Made by a program: the position numbers and the translations under genes
Source: Maridesulfovibrio frigidus DSM 17176
Lineage (GTDB): Bacteria > Desulfobacterota > Desulfovibrionia > Desulfovibrionales > Desulfovibrionaceae
DNA: 64,000 nt
Direction of reading: 5' to 3'
NCBI RefSeq assembly: GCF_000711735.1
Contig: NZ_JONL01000005.1
Span: forward strand, 62,001 to 126,000
Notes under the pieces: generated by a model
What the model was told of the DNA's origin: nothing
The model's input: the letters and a program-made list of their open reading frames with translations, nothing else
The model's database searches: none
Shown: positions 27,862-36,061 of the stretch, piece after piece
Numbering within the stretch: position 1 is the stretch's first letter
How the letters are laid out: every line of letters starts with the position of its first letter

Positions 27862-28170
27862 CACACACCTCGTTAAAAAAATAACCTCGTTTAAAATTAC
27901 CTCATATAATATATTAACACTTTTTTTCAATCTATCAAGAGCTTATTAACTGTTAATTTGCATTAAAATCACTGCATTTTAATACAGTGAGACATAACAG
28001 TTACTTAAATAAGGCACTTTAAATCATGTCCAACAAAACATGATTTAAAAAATCACCTAATTTTATATTAGAAGATTATTGAATATGTTTTTTATACAAA
28101 GAAAAACCCCGTACTTATCAGGATTACCTGAAAAGTACGGGGTTTTATAAATATTATCTTTGATTGGAGT
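27862..28170. other. Upstream region of RTX paralogue B and 3' flank of lgt
   Basis: This 309-base gap holds the lgt terminator at 28102-28146. On the minus strand, near 27900-27935, TTGATA-16-TAATAT is a weak promoter candidate for the RTX gene. A small inverted repeat (TGCATTTTAATACAGTGA region, about 27970) was also noted. No gene was seen. Confidence 0.4.
28102..28146 (-). terminator. Terminator of lgt
   Basis: AAAACCCCGTACTT pairs with AAGTACGGGGTTTT, with an inner CAGG/CCTG stem; T runs follow on the minus strand. Confidence 0.88.
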
Positions 28171-28986
28171 TTATGCTTTATTCTTTGCAAAAGGAGGAAT
28201 CGGCCCTTTCTTAAGTCCCCAGACAAAAAGTAGAAGACCAATAAGAATCATTGGTAAACATAATACTTGCCCCATAGTCAGCCAACCGAAGGCCAAAAAT
28301 CCCAGCTGAGGGTCAGGCTGTCTAAAGAATTCCACAAAAGCTCTAAAGAGGCCATATCCTATAAGGAACAACCCTGTAGTCGTTCCTCTAGGACGAGGTT
28401 TTGCTGACCAGAACCACAAAATTAGAAATAAAAGAAGTCCTTCAAGACCGCCTTCATAAAGCTGCGAAGGGTGACGCGGCAAGTCTCCGGCGCGCTGGCT
28501 TGGGAAAACCATTCCCCACGGCACATCGGTTGTACGGCCCCATAGTTCACCATTGATAAAGTTCCCGATTCTTCCGCACAACAATCCCAAAGGAGCGAGA
28601 GGTGTGAGAAAATCACCCACATCAAGAGTGGAACGACCTGTAGACTTGGCAAATCTCCAAGCGACAAAAGCTATACCGATAGCTCCGCCATGAAAAGACA
28701 TTCCGCCTTTCCATACAGCGAGAATATCAGTGGGATGAGATATAAAATACGCGGGCTCATATATTGCGCAATATCCAATGCGGGCTCCAACAACCAACCC
28801 TACAACCAACCACGTAATAAGGTCATCGACCTGAATTGGAGTCCAGTCATTCGTAGCCTTGGAAGCGCGATAGCGTCCAAGTCCCCACGCAATTGTGAAT
28901 CCTATCATGTACATAAGGCCGTACCAATTAGCCTTAAGAGGTCCTATTTGAAATGCGGTAGTGTCAAACTCCGGAAGTACAATCAT
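28171..28986 (-). CDS. lgt: Prolipoprotein diacylglyceryl transferase
   Basis: Lgt transfers diacylglycerol from phosphatidylglycerol to the lipobox cysteine, the first step in lipoprotein maturation, in the inner membrane. The 271-residue protein shows [10 protein letters not shown] near the N-terminus, the family signature [14 protein letters not shown] (about 139-152), HPSQLYEG and [15 protein letters not shown]. About seven hydrophobic segments are visible. The ATG at 28986 is preferred over an upstream start at 29058 because AGGG lies 5 bases before it and Lgt proteins begin here. It would process the two lipoproteins in this window, among others. Confidence 0.96.
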   Translation of the reverse strand: MIVLPEFDTTAFQIGPLKANWYGLMYMIGFTIAWGLGRYRASKATNDWTPIQVDDLITWLVVGLVVGARIGYCAIYEPAYFISHPTDILAVWKGGMSFHGGAIGIAFVAWRFAKSTGRSTLDVGDFLTPLAPLGLLCGRIGNFINGELWGRTTDVPWGMVFPSQRAGDLPRHPSQLYEGGLEGLLLFLILWFWSAKPRPRGTTTGLFLIGYGLFRAFVEFFRQPDPQLGFLAFGWLTMGQVLCLPMILIGLLLFVWGLKKGPIPPFAKNKA

Positions 28987-29099
28987 AATTAATTCCCTGC
29001 TATTTGAAAAAAGTAGAATGTTAAATTCTAATGAGTGTGGACTTTGTTTCCTGAACAAATTCAGTTACAATCAGACTATAGGAAATACAAGGAAATCCC

Positions 29100-29846
29100 A
29101 TGAAAGAACAAAAAGATTTTGACATATTAGAAATGCCTGCTGAAGGCTTGGCAGCATACTGGCTTTCCATAAAAAAATTAATTGACGTTAAGCGCAGTAA
29201 AAAAGTGCTTGATGAAGAAATCAAGTATACGCGTGAACCGTTTATCAAACACTTATTAGAAACCACTTTCACTGACCTTGACGAAGCACTTGTGAGACGA
29301 TTAGCCGAAGCAAAATTAGATACTATTTCAGACGATTACAGCCGTAAAATGGGGTCCATGAAAATAGCACTTCTCGCGATGTCCTCTCAAGAAAACCCGA
29401 GAATATCCTTCGTCCGCATGGCATCTCAATACCCAACTATAGTGATTTCTGAAAAAAAAGCTTTCACCCTAGCACATGGGTTGATGGATGGACTGAGCGA
29501 AAAAGAATCTGACCAAGCGGTTTTGCTGGAATTCGACCACAAACTTCAAGGTGATAGACTGCTTGTAAAAATGCTATTTCACATAATTCTCAGTCGGAAA
29601 GAAGGAAAACAGCAACTCGAGCAATTCATACCGCATATTAAAACACCATTCTATTCAAACGGCCTTACTCAAGTAATAGATGGGTTTGACCATAGAGTTC
29701 TAAAGCTTAATTTAACAGCTCAAAGTTCAGAAATACTAAAAAATTCGACTCGAAAAATGCAAATGGCTACGGAAATGTGTATCGGTATCAGAAATAAAAT
29801 GAACTATGATGATATTTTCAAGATAGCCAGAGCCTATATGCCCTGA
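29100..29846 (+). CDS. Conserved-looking protein of unknown function
   Basis: I do not recognise this 248-residue protein. It is predicted to be soluble and largely helical, rich in Lys, Glu and Leu, with a first domain (about 1-85, containing KHLLETTFTDLDEALVRRLAE) and a longer helical rest. There is no signal peptide, cysteine motif or nucleotide-binding loop. AAGGAAA precedes the ATG. It is divergent from lgt and convergent with dsrN, whose stop codon directly abuts its own with no spacer. Confidence 0.7.
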   Translation: MKEQKDFDILEMPAEGLAAYWLSIKKLIDVKRSKKVLDEEIKYTREPFIKHLLETTFTDLDEALVRRLAEAKLDTISDDYSRKMGSMKIALLAMSSQENPRISFVRMASQYPTIVISEKKAFTLAHGLMDGLSEKESDQAVLLEFDHKLQGDRLLVKMLFHIILSRKEGKQQLEQFIPHIKTPFYSNGLTQVIDGFDHRVLKLNLTAQSSEILKNSTRKMQMATEMCIGIRNKMNYDDIFKIARAYMP

Positions 29847-31238
29847 TTATTCTCTTTCTTTTTGAAATTTGCGAGCAGCTTTTACGAAATTACCAGCCCA
29901 GCACAGGGCTCCAAGCGCATGAATATGATTATATCCAGCGTAAACATTATTTTTGATCATTCCGTCAAACCCTGCAGCCATGCCCTTTCCGCGACTTAAC
30001 TCTAAGGCATACTCTGGATTTGATCCGGTACGGCTTAAACAAAGGGAATAATGAAATTCATGCCCGACGATTTCAGTGCCGACAGGAAAGAAAATATTTT
30101 CTTTGATAATCTTGCCTGATGTATACCCAAGCCCCTGAGGTTTAGGACATAAACAAGTAGAAAGAGGCAGAACTGCTGCCATGGGATATTTACAACCTTC
30201 ATATTCCACATCATCACCGAGATACATAAATCCGCCGCACTCTGCATATATGGGAAGGCCACTGTCGGCCAATGTGCGAACGTGATCTCTTATCACCTTA
30301 TTAGCGGAAAGTTCTGCGGCAAGCGTCTCAGGAAAGCCGCCCCCCAAATATAGCCCGTCTATTTCAGGCCAAGGATCGCTCGAAATAAGTGAAACCTCTT
30401 CGATCTGTGCTCCGGCTTTTGTTAAAGCTTCGAGATTTTCTTCATAGTAAAACCACAAAGCCTCATCACGGACAACACCGATAACAGGCTTCTTATCGCT
30501 CACAAGTTCAATTCCAGACCATAATGGCTCTTCATTTTGGGGAATATCCCCAGAGCCTGAAGCTATATCAAAAATTTTATCAAGGTCGATGCAATCCTGC
30601 GCCATCTTTCCAAGAATATCTAAAGACTCATCCTGTGGACCATATTCGGTATTTGAAACCAAGCCCATATGCCGTTCTGGAATAGGATTTTCGCGGAGCT
30701 TCGGAAGCATTCCAAGAACTGGAACATCCGTATAGGCTTCGATTGATTTATGGAGAATATTACGATGCCTCTCCCCGGCAGTGCGGTTAAGAATGACTCC
30801 CGCAAGATTAAATCCATCTTCAAAAGCTTTGCACCCCGCGACGATAGCGGCAACAGTGCGAGTCATTTTAGTACAATCAATTGCTAAAATAACGGGTGCA
30901 TTTATTATTCTGGCAAGTTCAGCGGTGGAACAGGTTCCTGCCACATCTTTACCATCAAAAAGTCCTCTATTCCCTTCAACTATCGATATATCAAAGCCTT
31001 GCCCTTTTTCAAGAAACAATCCTTTCAGCTTATCAACAGACATAAGAAAAGGATCCAGATTCGTCGTAAAATGACCGGAAGCAAGTCCAAGCCATTTCGC
31101 ATCGATATAGTCCGGTCCTTTTTTGAAGGGCTTAACTGTCTTGCCGAGATTCTTAAAGGCCCTACAAAGACCTAAAGTAACAATGGTCTTACCAGTACCA
31201 CCGTTAAGTCCGGCAAGAACTAATCGAGGAAAATTCAT
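29847..31238 (-). CDS. dsrN: Siroheme amide synthase DsrN (CbiA/CobB family)
   Basis: The 463-residue protein is a glutamine amidotransferase of the cobyrinate a,c-diamide synthase family. An N-terminal P-loop (LNGGTGKTIVTLG, about 11-23), KKGPDYIDAKW and EGNRGLFDG mark the ATPase domain; the C-terminal class I amidotransferase domain has the nucleophile in YAECGGFMYLG (about Cys 335) and ends with the catalytic-type HEFHYS and NHIHALG histidines. Its position after dsrABD on the same strand identifies it as DsrN, the enzyme thought to amidate siroheme for dissimilatory sulfite reductase. A role in cobalamin synthesis is the alternative; no cobalamin genes are near. A terminator after dsrD separates it from the dsr operon. 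Confidence 0.88.
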   Translation of the reverse strand: MNFPRLVLAGLNGGTGKTIVTLGLCRAFKNLGKTVKPFKKGPDYIDAKWLGLASGHFTTNLDPFLMSVDKLKGLFLEKGQGFDISIVEGNRGLFDGKDVAGTCSTAELARIINAPVILAIDCTKMTRTVAAIVAGCKAFEDGFNLAGVILNRTAGERHRNILHKSIEAYTDVPVLGMLPKLRENPIPERHMGLVSNTEYGPQDESLDILGKMAQDCIDLDKIFDIASGSGDIPQNEEPLWSGIELVSDKKPVIGVVRDEALWFYYEENLEALTKAGAQIEEVSLISSDPWPEIDGLYLGGGFPETLAAELSANKVIRDHVRTLADSGLPIYAECGGFMYLGDDVEYEGCKYPMAAVLPLSTCLCPKPQGLGYTSGKIIKENIFFPVGTEIVGHEFHYSLCLSRTGSNPEYALELSRGKGMAAGFDGMIKNNVYAGYNHIHALGALCWAGNFVKAARKFQKERE

Positions 31239-31350
31239 AAAGCAATAAATTCCCTTAAAATGCAGAAAGAACTTCTAAGTAAATCTGCAACTTTTTTTTG
31301 AACAATAAAACCTATTTAAATATAAAAATAAGCATATTCGGTTCAAATTA

Positions 31351-31385
31351 AAAATGCCCTGTCCAAATAAATGAACAAGGCATTC
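31351..31385 (-). terminator. Terminator between dsrD and dsrN
   Basis: On the minus strand AATGCCTTGTTC pairs imperfectly with GACAGGGCATT (one mismatch region), followed by TTTTAATTT. It could end the dsrABD transcript or let part of it read into dsrN. Confidence 0.7.
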
Positions 31386-31406
31386 AAGACTCAAAACCTA
31401 AAAGGT

Positions 31407-31652
31407 CTATTCGCCCTCTGCTCCGCCCTGTTTACCAGCGCCGTAGAGGCCGTACATAGTAGTACTACCACTGGACCAGTATTCAACTTTCATCTCTTTA
31501 ACAAGAGCAGTCAGAACTTTCTTAACGTCACGACCTTTCTCTTCTGGGAAAAGTTTAGTGAAATCATTGAAGTAAAATTTACTTTTAGCACCTGTTTTCG
31601 CAACGAGGAAGTCTAGAACTACTACCTTTGCAGATTCTAATTCGATCGCCAT
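31407..31652 (-). CDS. dsrD: DsrD, activator of dissimilatory sulfite reductase
   Basis: The 81-residue cytoplasmic protein is a compact winged-helix domain of the DsrD family, found only in organisms with reductive dsrAB. Typical segments are KVVVLDFLVAKTGAKSKFYF and FPEEKGRDVKKVLTALVKEMKVEYWSSG. It lacks a catalytic motif; published work on the family supports stimulation of DsrAB sulfite reduction. It directly follows dsrB, 66 bases downstream, and belongs to the same operon. Confidence 0.97.
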   Translation of the reverse strand: MAIELESAKVVVLDFLVAKTGAKSKFYFNDFTKLFPEEKGRDVKKVLTALVKEMKVEYWSSGSTTMYGLYGAGKQGGAEGE

Positions 31653-31718
31653 GATTCGCCCCTTATTTGTTTAAAAAGGGCGCGGCAATTTGCCGCGCCC
31701 CAATATTCTCAATTCGAA

Positions 31719-32864
31719 TTAAAACTTGAACTGAGTTGACTGACGCCAAGTGTAGTAAGCTGGATCACGGAAATCATCGATTAGGTGAGGAGTAAACTCG
31801 ATACCTGTTTTTTCGAAGAAACGTTCCCAACCAATACGCTCTGCCCAGTCACCCAAACGTTCGTACTTGTTGGCGTCTGCTTTGTAGACGTCAAGAATAG
31901 TACGGATAGTTTTAACGAGTGTAGGCCAACGTGGAGGTTCGTTAGGAATAAACGCAACAACAACCTTAGAGAACTTAGGCATGCTGATACGGTTAGAAAC
32001 CTTACCACCGACCATTAGTGCGATACCGTCGCCTTCCTTATCGGAAAGAGGCAGTGAAGGACACATTGTGTAGCAGTTACCACAGAACATGCAACGCTCT
32101 TCTTTAATCGCAACAGACTTGTACTGTTTGCCGTCAATTTCGACCTTAGAAGGACGAACTGCGCCAGTAGGACAAGATGCGATTGCAAGAGGAATCTCAC
32201 AAACGTTATCAAGGTATTCATGGTCAATGAGTGGTGGTTTACGGTGGATACCGACAACAGCGATATCTGAACAGTGACATGCACCACACATGTTAAGACA
32301 ACAAGCAACAGCGATACGAACAGGTGCTGGCATGTTATGATTGGTGAACTCTTCAAAGAGGTCATCCATGATAACTTTAACAGTACCGGAAGCATCAGTT
32401 GCAGGTGTATGACAGTGAACCCAACCCTGTGTGTGAACGATGTTAGATACACCAGCGCCTGTTCCACCAACTGGGAACTTGAAGCTGCCGCCATCGAACT
32501 TACGGGACTGGAGATCCTTCTTTAGTGCGTCACATTTGTCCTTGGAATCAACCATGAACTCAACGTTATTACGTGTTGTGAAGCGAAGGTAACCATCACA
32601 ATGAGCATCAGCGATGTCACACATTTCGCGGATAAGAGTAATACTCATAAGACGAGCAGTACCACAACGAACTGTGTAAACTTCATCACCGGATTCTGCT
32701 ACGTGTAGCAGAACGCCTGGCTCAAGGATATCGTGGTATTTCCACTGTCCGAAGTTATTTTTAAGAACCGGAGGAAGGAACTCATTAAAGTCACGAGGTC
32801 CAATGTCCGAGATTCTATTTTCCATCGGTTTATCTGGATTATAGCCAGAAGATACGAACGCCAT
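31719..32864 (-). CDS. dsrB: Dissimilatory sulfite reductase beta subunit
   Basis: DsrB carries the catalytic siroheme-[4Fe-4S] site of the A2B2 enzyme that reduces sulfite in sulfate respiration. In the 381-residue protein the ligand motifs are [10 protein letters not shown] (about Cys 151) and [11 protein letters not shown] (about 187-197). A ferredoxin domain with [14 protein letters not shown] follows (about 257-270). It starts 15 bases after dsrA with GGGAGG in front. It works with DsrA and, after sulfite binding, passes a trisulfide intermediate to DsrC, which is not in this window. Confidence 0.98.
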   Translation of the reverse strand: MAFVSSGYNPDKPMENRISDIGPRDFNEFLPPVLKNNFGQWKYHDILEPGVLLHVAESGDEVYTVRCGTARLMSITLIREMCDIADAHCDGYLRFTTRNNVEFMVDSKDKCDALKKDLQSRKFDGGSFKFPVGGTGAGVSNIVHTQGWVHCHTPATDASGTVKVIMDDLFEEFTNHNMPAPVRIAVACCLNMCGACHCSDIAVVGIHRKPPLIDHEYLDNVCEIPLAIASCPTGAVRPSKVEIDGKQYKSVAIKEERCMFCGNCYTMCPSLPLSDKEGDGIALMVGGKVSNRISMPKFSKVVVAFIPNEPPRWPTLVKTIRTILDVYKADANKYERLGDWAERIGWERFFEKTGIEFTPHLIDDFRDPAYYTWRQSTQFKF

Positions 32865-32879
32865 ATCATTCCTCCCGAG

Positions 32880-34193
32880 TTATCTCTGGTGTCTTTTTCT
32901 GTATTCGTTAACGTCACGTTCCCAAGGACCATCAACCTCATCTGCTTTCCAGAAGATGTAAGGGTTGTGTCTAGGTTCCTGTACGTGTCTTGGATCAGCC
33001 TTAGTATTGGTAACTTCAAGAAGTTTCTGGAAGCCCATGCGACGCATGGTTTCACCAAGACGTTCACGGTTCTTGCCTTCTTCCATCCACCAGTCCCAGA
33101 TGTTTTCAACAACATCTTTGACTTCTGTGTAAGGCTCTTCGACCTTGATGAAAGGAACAAGAAGTGAGCTCAACTGAGGACCGTCAAGAATTGGAGCTTT
33201 AGCACCACAAAGGATGGAAGCACCACGATCGTTACCAATCATCAATGCGCGAGGCATTGTGTTGATACAATGCATACAATGTACACATTCTTTATCGTTG
33301 ATTGTGAGTTTATTGTCCGCGTAAGTGATACACTTGCTTGGACAGTTGTCACAAACTTCTGTCTGGATGTTGAACTTACCCCAGTCGCGACCGGAATGAG
33401 CACCAGCATTTGGAGCGAATTCTCCGCCGACGTAAGCTGCAACAGCTTCCTGGTCGATGCGGATTTCATCTTTCCAAATACCAACAACTGAGAAGTCAGA
33501 GCGAGCAAGCGCACAAACACAGCTGTTTGGACAAGCATCAAATTTGAATTTGAACTTGTATGGGAAAGCAGGGCGATGAAGTTCGTCCTGGAATTCCATT
33601 GTCATATCGTAGCAAAGTCCCTGAGCATCGTAACATGCATACTCACAACGGGACTGACCGAGACATGCAGCAGGCGTACGTAAGTTGGAGCCGGAGCCAC
33701 CAAGGTCAACGTTTGCATCATGAGTCAGTTCGTAGAAAATTTCTTCGAGCTGAGGAGTGGTAGTTCCAAGGAAGACGATGTCACCTGTAGAACCATGCAT
33801 GTTTGTTAGACCGGAACCACGCATGTCCCAGATGTCAATGATCTGACGTAAGAATTCAGTTGTGTAGTATTTACCTGTAGGCTGAGCCACACGAACAGTG
33901 TGGAAATGAGCCACGCCAGGAAATGCTTCAGGCTGGTCACAGTAACGTCCAATAACGCCACCACCGTAACCAAATACGCCAACGATTCCGCCGTGCTTCC
34001 AATGAGTTTCACCGTCTGTGAAAGACAGTTCAAGAACGCCGAGAAGATCTTCAACGACCTCAACGGGAATTTGATAATTCACGTTCTTCTCATTTTTGGC
34101 TCTAACTTCAGCTTCCAGCTTCAAGTCGGACACGAAGCTAGGCCAGGGCCCGCTTTCTAGCTGGTCCAACAAGGGAGTTTTGTGTTTCGCCAT
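32880..34193 (-). CDS. dsrA: Dissimilatory sulfite reductase alpha subunit
   Basis: The 437-residue DsrA has the siroheme-cluster binding pattern CLGQSRC (about 177-183) and CPNSC (about 221-225), then a ferredoxin insertion with CDNCPSKC and CVHCMHCINTMP (about 284-315). It forms the heterotetramer with DsrB in the cytoplasm. GGAGG lies 8-9 bases before the ATG. A 373-base upstream region with two promoter candidates and a prominent inverted repeat precedes it. It is the first gene of the dsrABD operon. Confidence 0.98.
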   Translation of the reverse strand: MAKHKTPLLDQLESGPWPSFVSDLKLEAEVRAKNEKNVNYQIPVEVVEDLLGVLELSFTDGETHWKHGGIVGVFGYGGGVIGRYCDQPEAFPGVAHFHTVRVAQPTGKYYTTEFLRQIIDIWDMRGSGLTNMHGSTGDIVFLGTTTPQLEEIFYELTHDANVDLGGSGSNLRTPAACLGQSRCEYACYDAQGLCYDMTMEFQDELHRPAFPYKFKFKFDACPNSCVCALARSDFSVVGIWKDEIRIDQEAVAAYVGGEFAPNAGAHSGRDWGKFNIQTEVCDNCPSKCITYADNKLTINDKECVHCMHCINTMPRALMIGNDRGASILCGAKAPILDGPQLSSLLVPFIKVEEPYTEVKDVVENIWDWWMEEGKNRERLGETMRRMGFQKLLEVTNTKADPRHVQEPRHNPYIFWKADEVDGPWERDVNEYRKRHQR

Positions 34194-34309
34194 TCCCTTA
34201 AACCTCCATAAAGTTTAATAGATATACCTACCAATACAATTAGGCATCCGGTTTTTTTACCGAAAGATTCGGCTTCAAACCCGGTTGCTTTCCTCTCTTA
34301 ATACGAGAC

Positions 34310-34334
34310 CCCTTAAATCGTAACGATGTAAGGG
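34310..34334. promoter_or_regulatory. Inverted repeat in dsrA promoter region, operator candidate
   Basis: CCCTTAAATCGT (34310-34321), one base, then ACGATGTAAGGG (34323-34334): two 12-base arms with a single mismatch. A third CCCTTAA half occurs at 34346-34352. It coincides with the predicted start of promoter P2, or lies in the leader if P1 is used. Confidence 0.6.
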
Positions 34335-34339
34335 AGGGC

Positions 34340-34368
34340 ACAATACCCTTAAGTGAAATAAAAAACAA
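34340..34368 (-). promoter_or_regulatory. dsrA promoter candidate P2
   Basis: Minus strand: TTGTTT (34368-34363), 17 bases, TATTGT (34345-34340). The predicted start falls inside the inverted repeat. Confidence 0.4.
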
Positions 34369-34378
34369 CCTAGCAAGT

Positions 34379-34407
34379 GGATAAGGAACTAACACACTTC
34401 TTGTCAA
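34379..34407 (-). promoter_or_regulatory. dsrA promoter candidate P1
   Basis: Minus strand: a perfect TTGACA (34407-34402), 17 bases, TTATCC (34384-34379). The leader would be about 180 bases long. Confidence 0.45.
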
Positions 34408-34566
34408 CTAGTGATAGGAATTATGTGCGCTCTAAAACTCATACTTGCCAAGTTCGCATTTCTCAGCGTATTTACTCTGCTCGACGCCAGATGCGTCACT
34501 AGCAGATATACCTACAAAAATTTTTAGTAACCAGCAACATAAACTTGAGAAAGTGACATTAAAGTT

Positions 34567-35235
34567 ATGAAAGAATGCAAACAATGCGGCACATGTTGCC
34601 GAAAAGGTGGCCCGGCTCTTCACATACAGGACCTTGAGCTAATTTCTCTTGAAGGTGGAATTGACCTAACAGATATAGTTACTCTTAGAAAAGGTGAACT
34701 CGCTTACGACCAGCCTGAAGGCGCCGTAGTTCCCTTGACCTGTGAAATTTTGAAAATCAAAGGAACTGGCGGAGAATGGATCTGTAAATTCCTTGCCCCT
34801 TCAACGCAGGCCTGTCGTATCTATAAGAACAGACCTCTTGAATGCCAAACCCTTTTTTGCGGTGATCCGGAACCTCTCCTCAAAATTTATGACAAAGATA
34901 GAATCACCAGAAAGGATGTACTTCCTGAAGGGCATCCTGTCTTTGAAATAATTGAAGAACATGAAGCTAAATGCGAACCAGAAAAGATGGCCGTTTTAGC
35001 TAAGCATATCCTTGAAAACTGGGAAGATAGCGCACAGCAGCAGTCTGAACTTCGTGAAATGTTGATGTACGATAAATCAGTTAGAGAGCTGCTTGTTGAA
35101 AAATCAGGACTTCCTAAAGAGTCCATGGAATTCTTTTTCGGCAGACCTATGAACAGAGTCCTCTCAGGATTCGGTATTATGGCTACACCAAATAAAAACT
35201 CTTTTACACTTCGCAAAACTAAAGGGAGTGCCTAA
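34567..35235 (+). CDS. YkgJ-type cysteine cluster protein
   Basis: The 222-residue cytoplasmic protein begins with MKECKQCGTCCRKGGPAL, the CxxCxxCC cluster of the YkgJ family, followed by conserved cysteines in WICKFLAPSTQACRIYKNRPLEC and LFCGD. These are thought to bind zinc or an iron-sulfur centre; a biochemical role is not established. The C-terminal 100 residues are helical. It is divergent from dsrA and forms a pair with the next gene, 2 bases away. Confidence 0.85.
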   Translation: MKECKQCGTCCRKGGPALHIQDLELISLEGGIDLTDIVTLRKGELAYDQPEGAVVPLTCEILKIKGTGGEWICKFLAPSTQACRIYKNRPLECQTLFCGDPEPLLKIYDKDRITRKDVLPEGHPVFEIIEEHEAKCEPEKMAVLAKHILENWEDSAQQQSELREMLMYDKSVRELLVEKSGLPKESMEFFFGRPMNRVLSGFGIMATPNKNSFTLRKTKGSA

Positions 35236-35237
35236 GC

Positions 35238-35507
35238 ATGCAAGATGAACGCGGATTATATTACTACCCTTCCCTCCAGACTCGTGACACTAAAATGTAC
35301 GTCAGAGAAAACAATGGCGGGATTGAGTTTAGACTCTGGAGTAATGAAAACCCTGTAATCTGGGAAAAACATGAATGGCTTCCATATGATGTTATTCTAG
35401 AAGCAGCGGAAGAATACAAAGAGCGCGGATCAGACCGTAACCCGCTTGCTCTCTATGATCTGAACGTGGCCAAGCAGCTTGTAAAAGAAAATAAATTGAT
35501 TCACTAG
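35238..35507 (+). CDS. Small protein of unknown function
   Basis: An 89-residue protein without a recognised family. It is rich in aromatic and charged residues (LYYYPSLQTRDTKMYVRENNG, then FRLWSNENPVIWEKHEWLPYD) with a C-terminal helix. It has no signal or cysteine. It follows the cysteine-cluster gene by 2 bases with GGGAG near the junction, so the two are translationally coupled. A terminator follows. Confidence 0.75.
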   Translation: MQDERGLYYYPSLQTRDTKMYVRENNGGIEFRLWSNENPVIWEKHEWLPYDVILEAAEEYKERGSDRNPLALYDLNVAKQLVKENKLIH

Positions 35508-35528
35508 AATTAACTTTATCTCAAGAAT

Positions 35529-35561
35529 AAACCCCCGGAATATCTGTGTTCCGGGGGTTTT
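35529..35561. terminator. Bidirectional terminator
   Basis: AAACCCCCGGAA pairs with TTCCGGGGGTTT around an 8-base loop, between convergent genes ending at 35507 and 35565. Confidence 0.9.
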
Positions 35562-35564
35562 GTA

Positions 35565-35969
35565 TTAAATAGATTCGACGTCAATATTTTCCAGTTTGAG
35601 CATAGCAGTAAAGAAGCCATCACCCTCAATTAGTTTCCCGCCAAAAGATCCATCATATATTTGACCGCACCCGCATGAAGGGGAGCGTGATTTTAGAATA
35701 GCCTTTTTGGCGCCAACAAGTTTAGCCAGCTTTACGCCCTCTTCTGCTCCCCTTAAAAAGTTTTCGCTTAAATCGACTCCTTGTTGTGTAACCACCTTAT
35801 TTTCAAAGATTTCACACGCAGGACGCGGAGTTGGTAAACCACCAAATTGTTCAGGACACACTGGAACAGCCTTACCCTTTTTAACGAGTTCAATAACACG
35901 TTCGTCAGAGCTATCTTCCCCATTATACTTACAATTAATTCCAGCTAGGCAGCCAGACACTATTATCAT
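35565..35969 (-). CDS. DUF523 family protein
   Basis: The 134-residue protein matches DUF523: SGCLAGINCKYNG at the N-terminus, VCPEQFGGLPTPRPACEI, and AILKSRSPSCGCGQIYDGSF. Conserved cysteines (about 7, 13, 38, 52, 99, 101) suggest metal or cluster binding. The function is not established. It is a single gene, divergent from sdaA. Confidence 0.88.
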   Translation of the reverse strand: MIIVSGCLAGINCKYNGEDSSDERVIELVKKGKAVPVCPEQFGGLPTPRPACEIFENKVVTQQGVDLSENFLRGAEEGVKLAKLVGAKKAILKSRSPSCGCGQIYDGSFGGKLIEGDGFFTAMLKLENIDVESI

Positions 35970-36061
35970 TTTATCTCCGTCTGTTTAAGATCAATTGTTT
36001 AAGATTGTTACTTATGTTAAAAGCAATTTCATAATCAAATTGACTGGTCAAGGAGGGTTTT

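Larger units (their letters stand above)
34194..34566. promoter_or_regulatory. Divergent regulatory region upstream of dsrA
   Basis: The gap between dsrA (minus) and the cysteine-cluster gene (plus) contains no gene. It holds two promoter candidates for dsrA, the 25-base inverted repeat at 34310-34334, and a small CCGAA-AGA-TTCGG hairpin at about 34260-34273 that would be in the dsrA leader RNA. A promoter for the plus-strand pair was not clear. Confidence 0.6.

Noticed and set aside
29847-31238. Cobalamin biosynthesis gene cbiA
   Set aside because: The protein family is the same, but the neighbourhood is dsrABD and no cobalamin genes or riboswitch are near, so dsrN is preferred.
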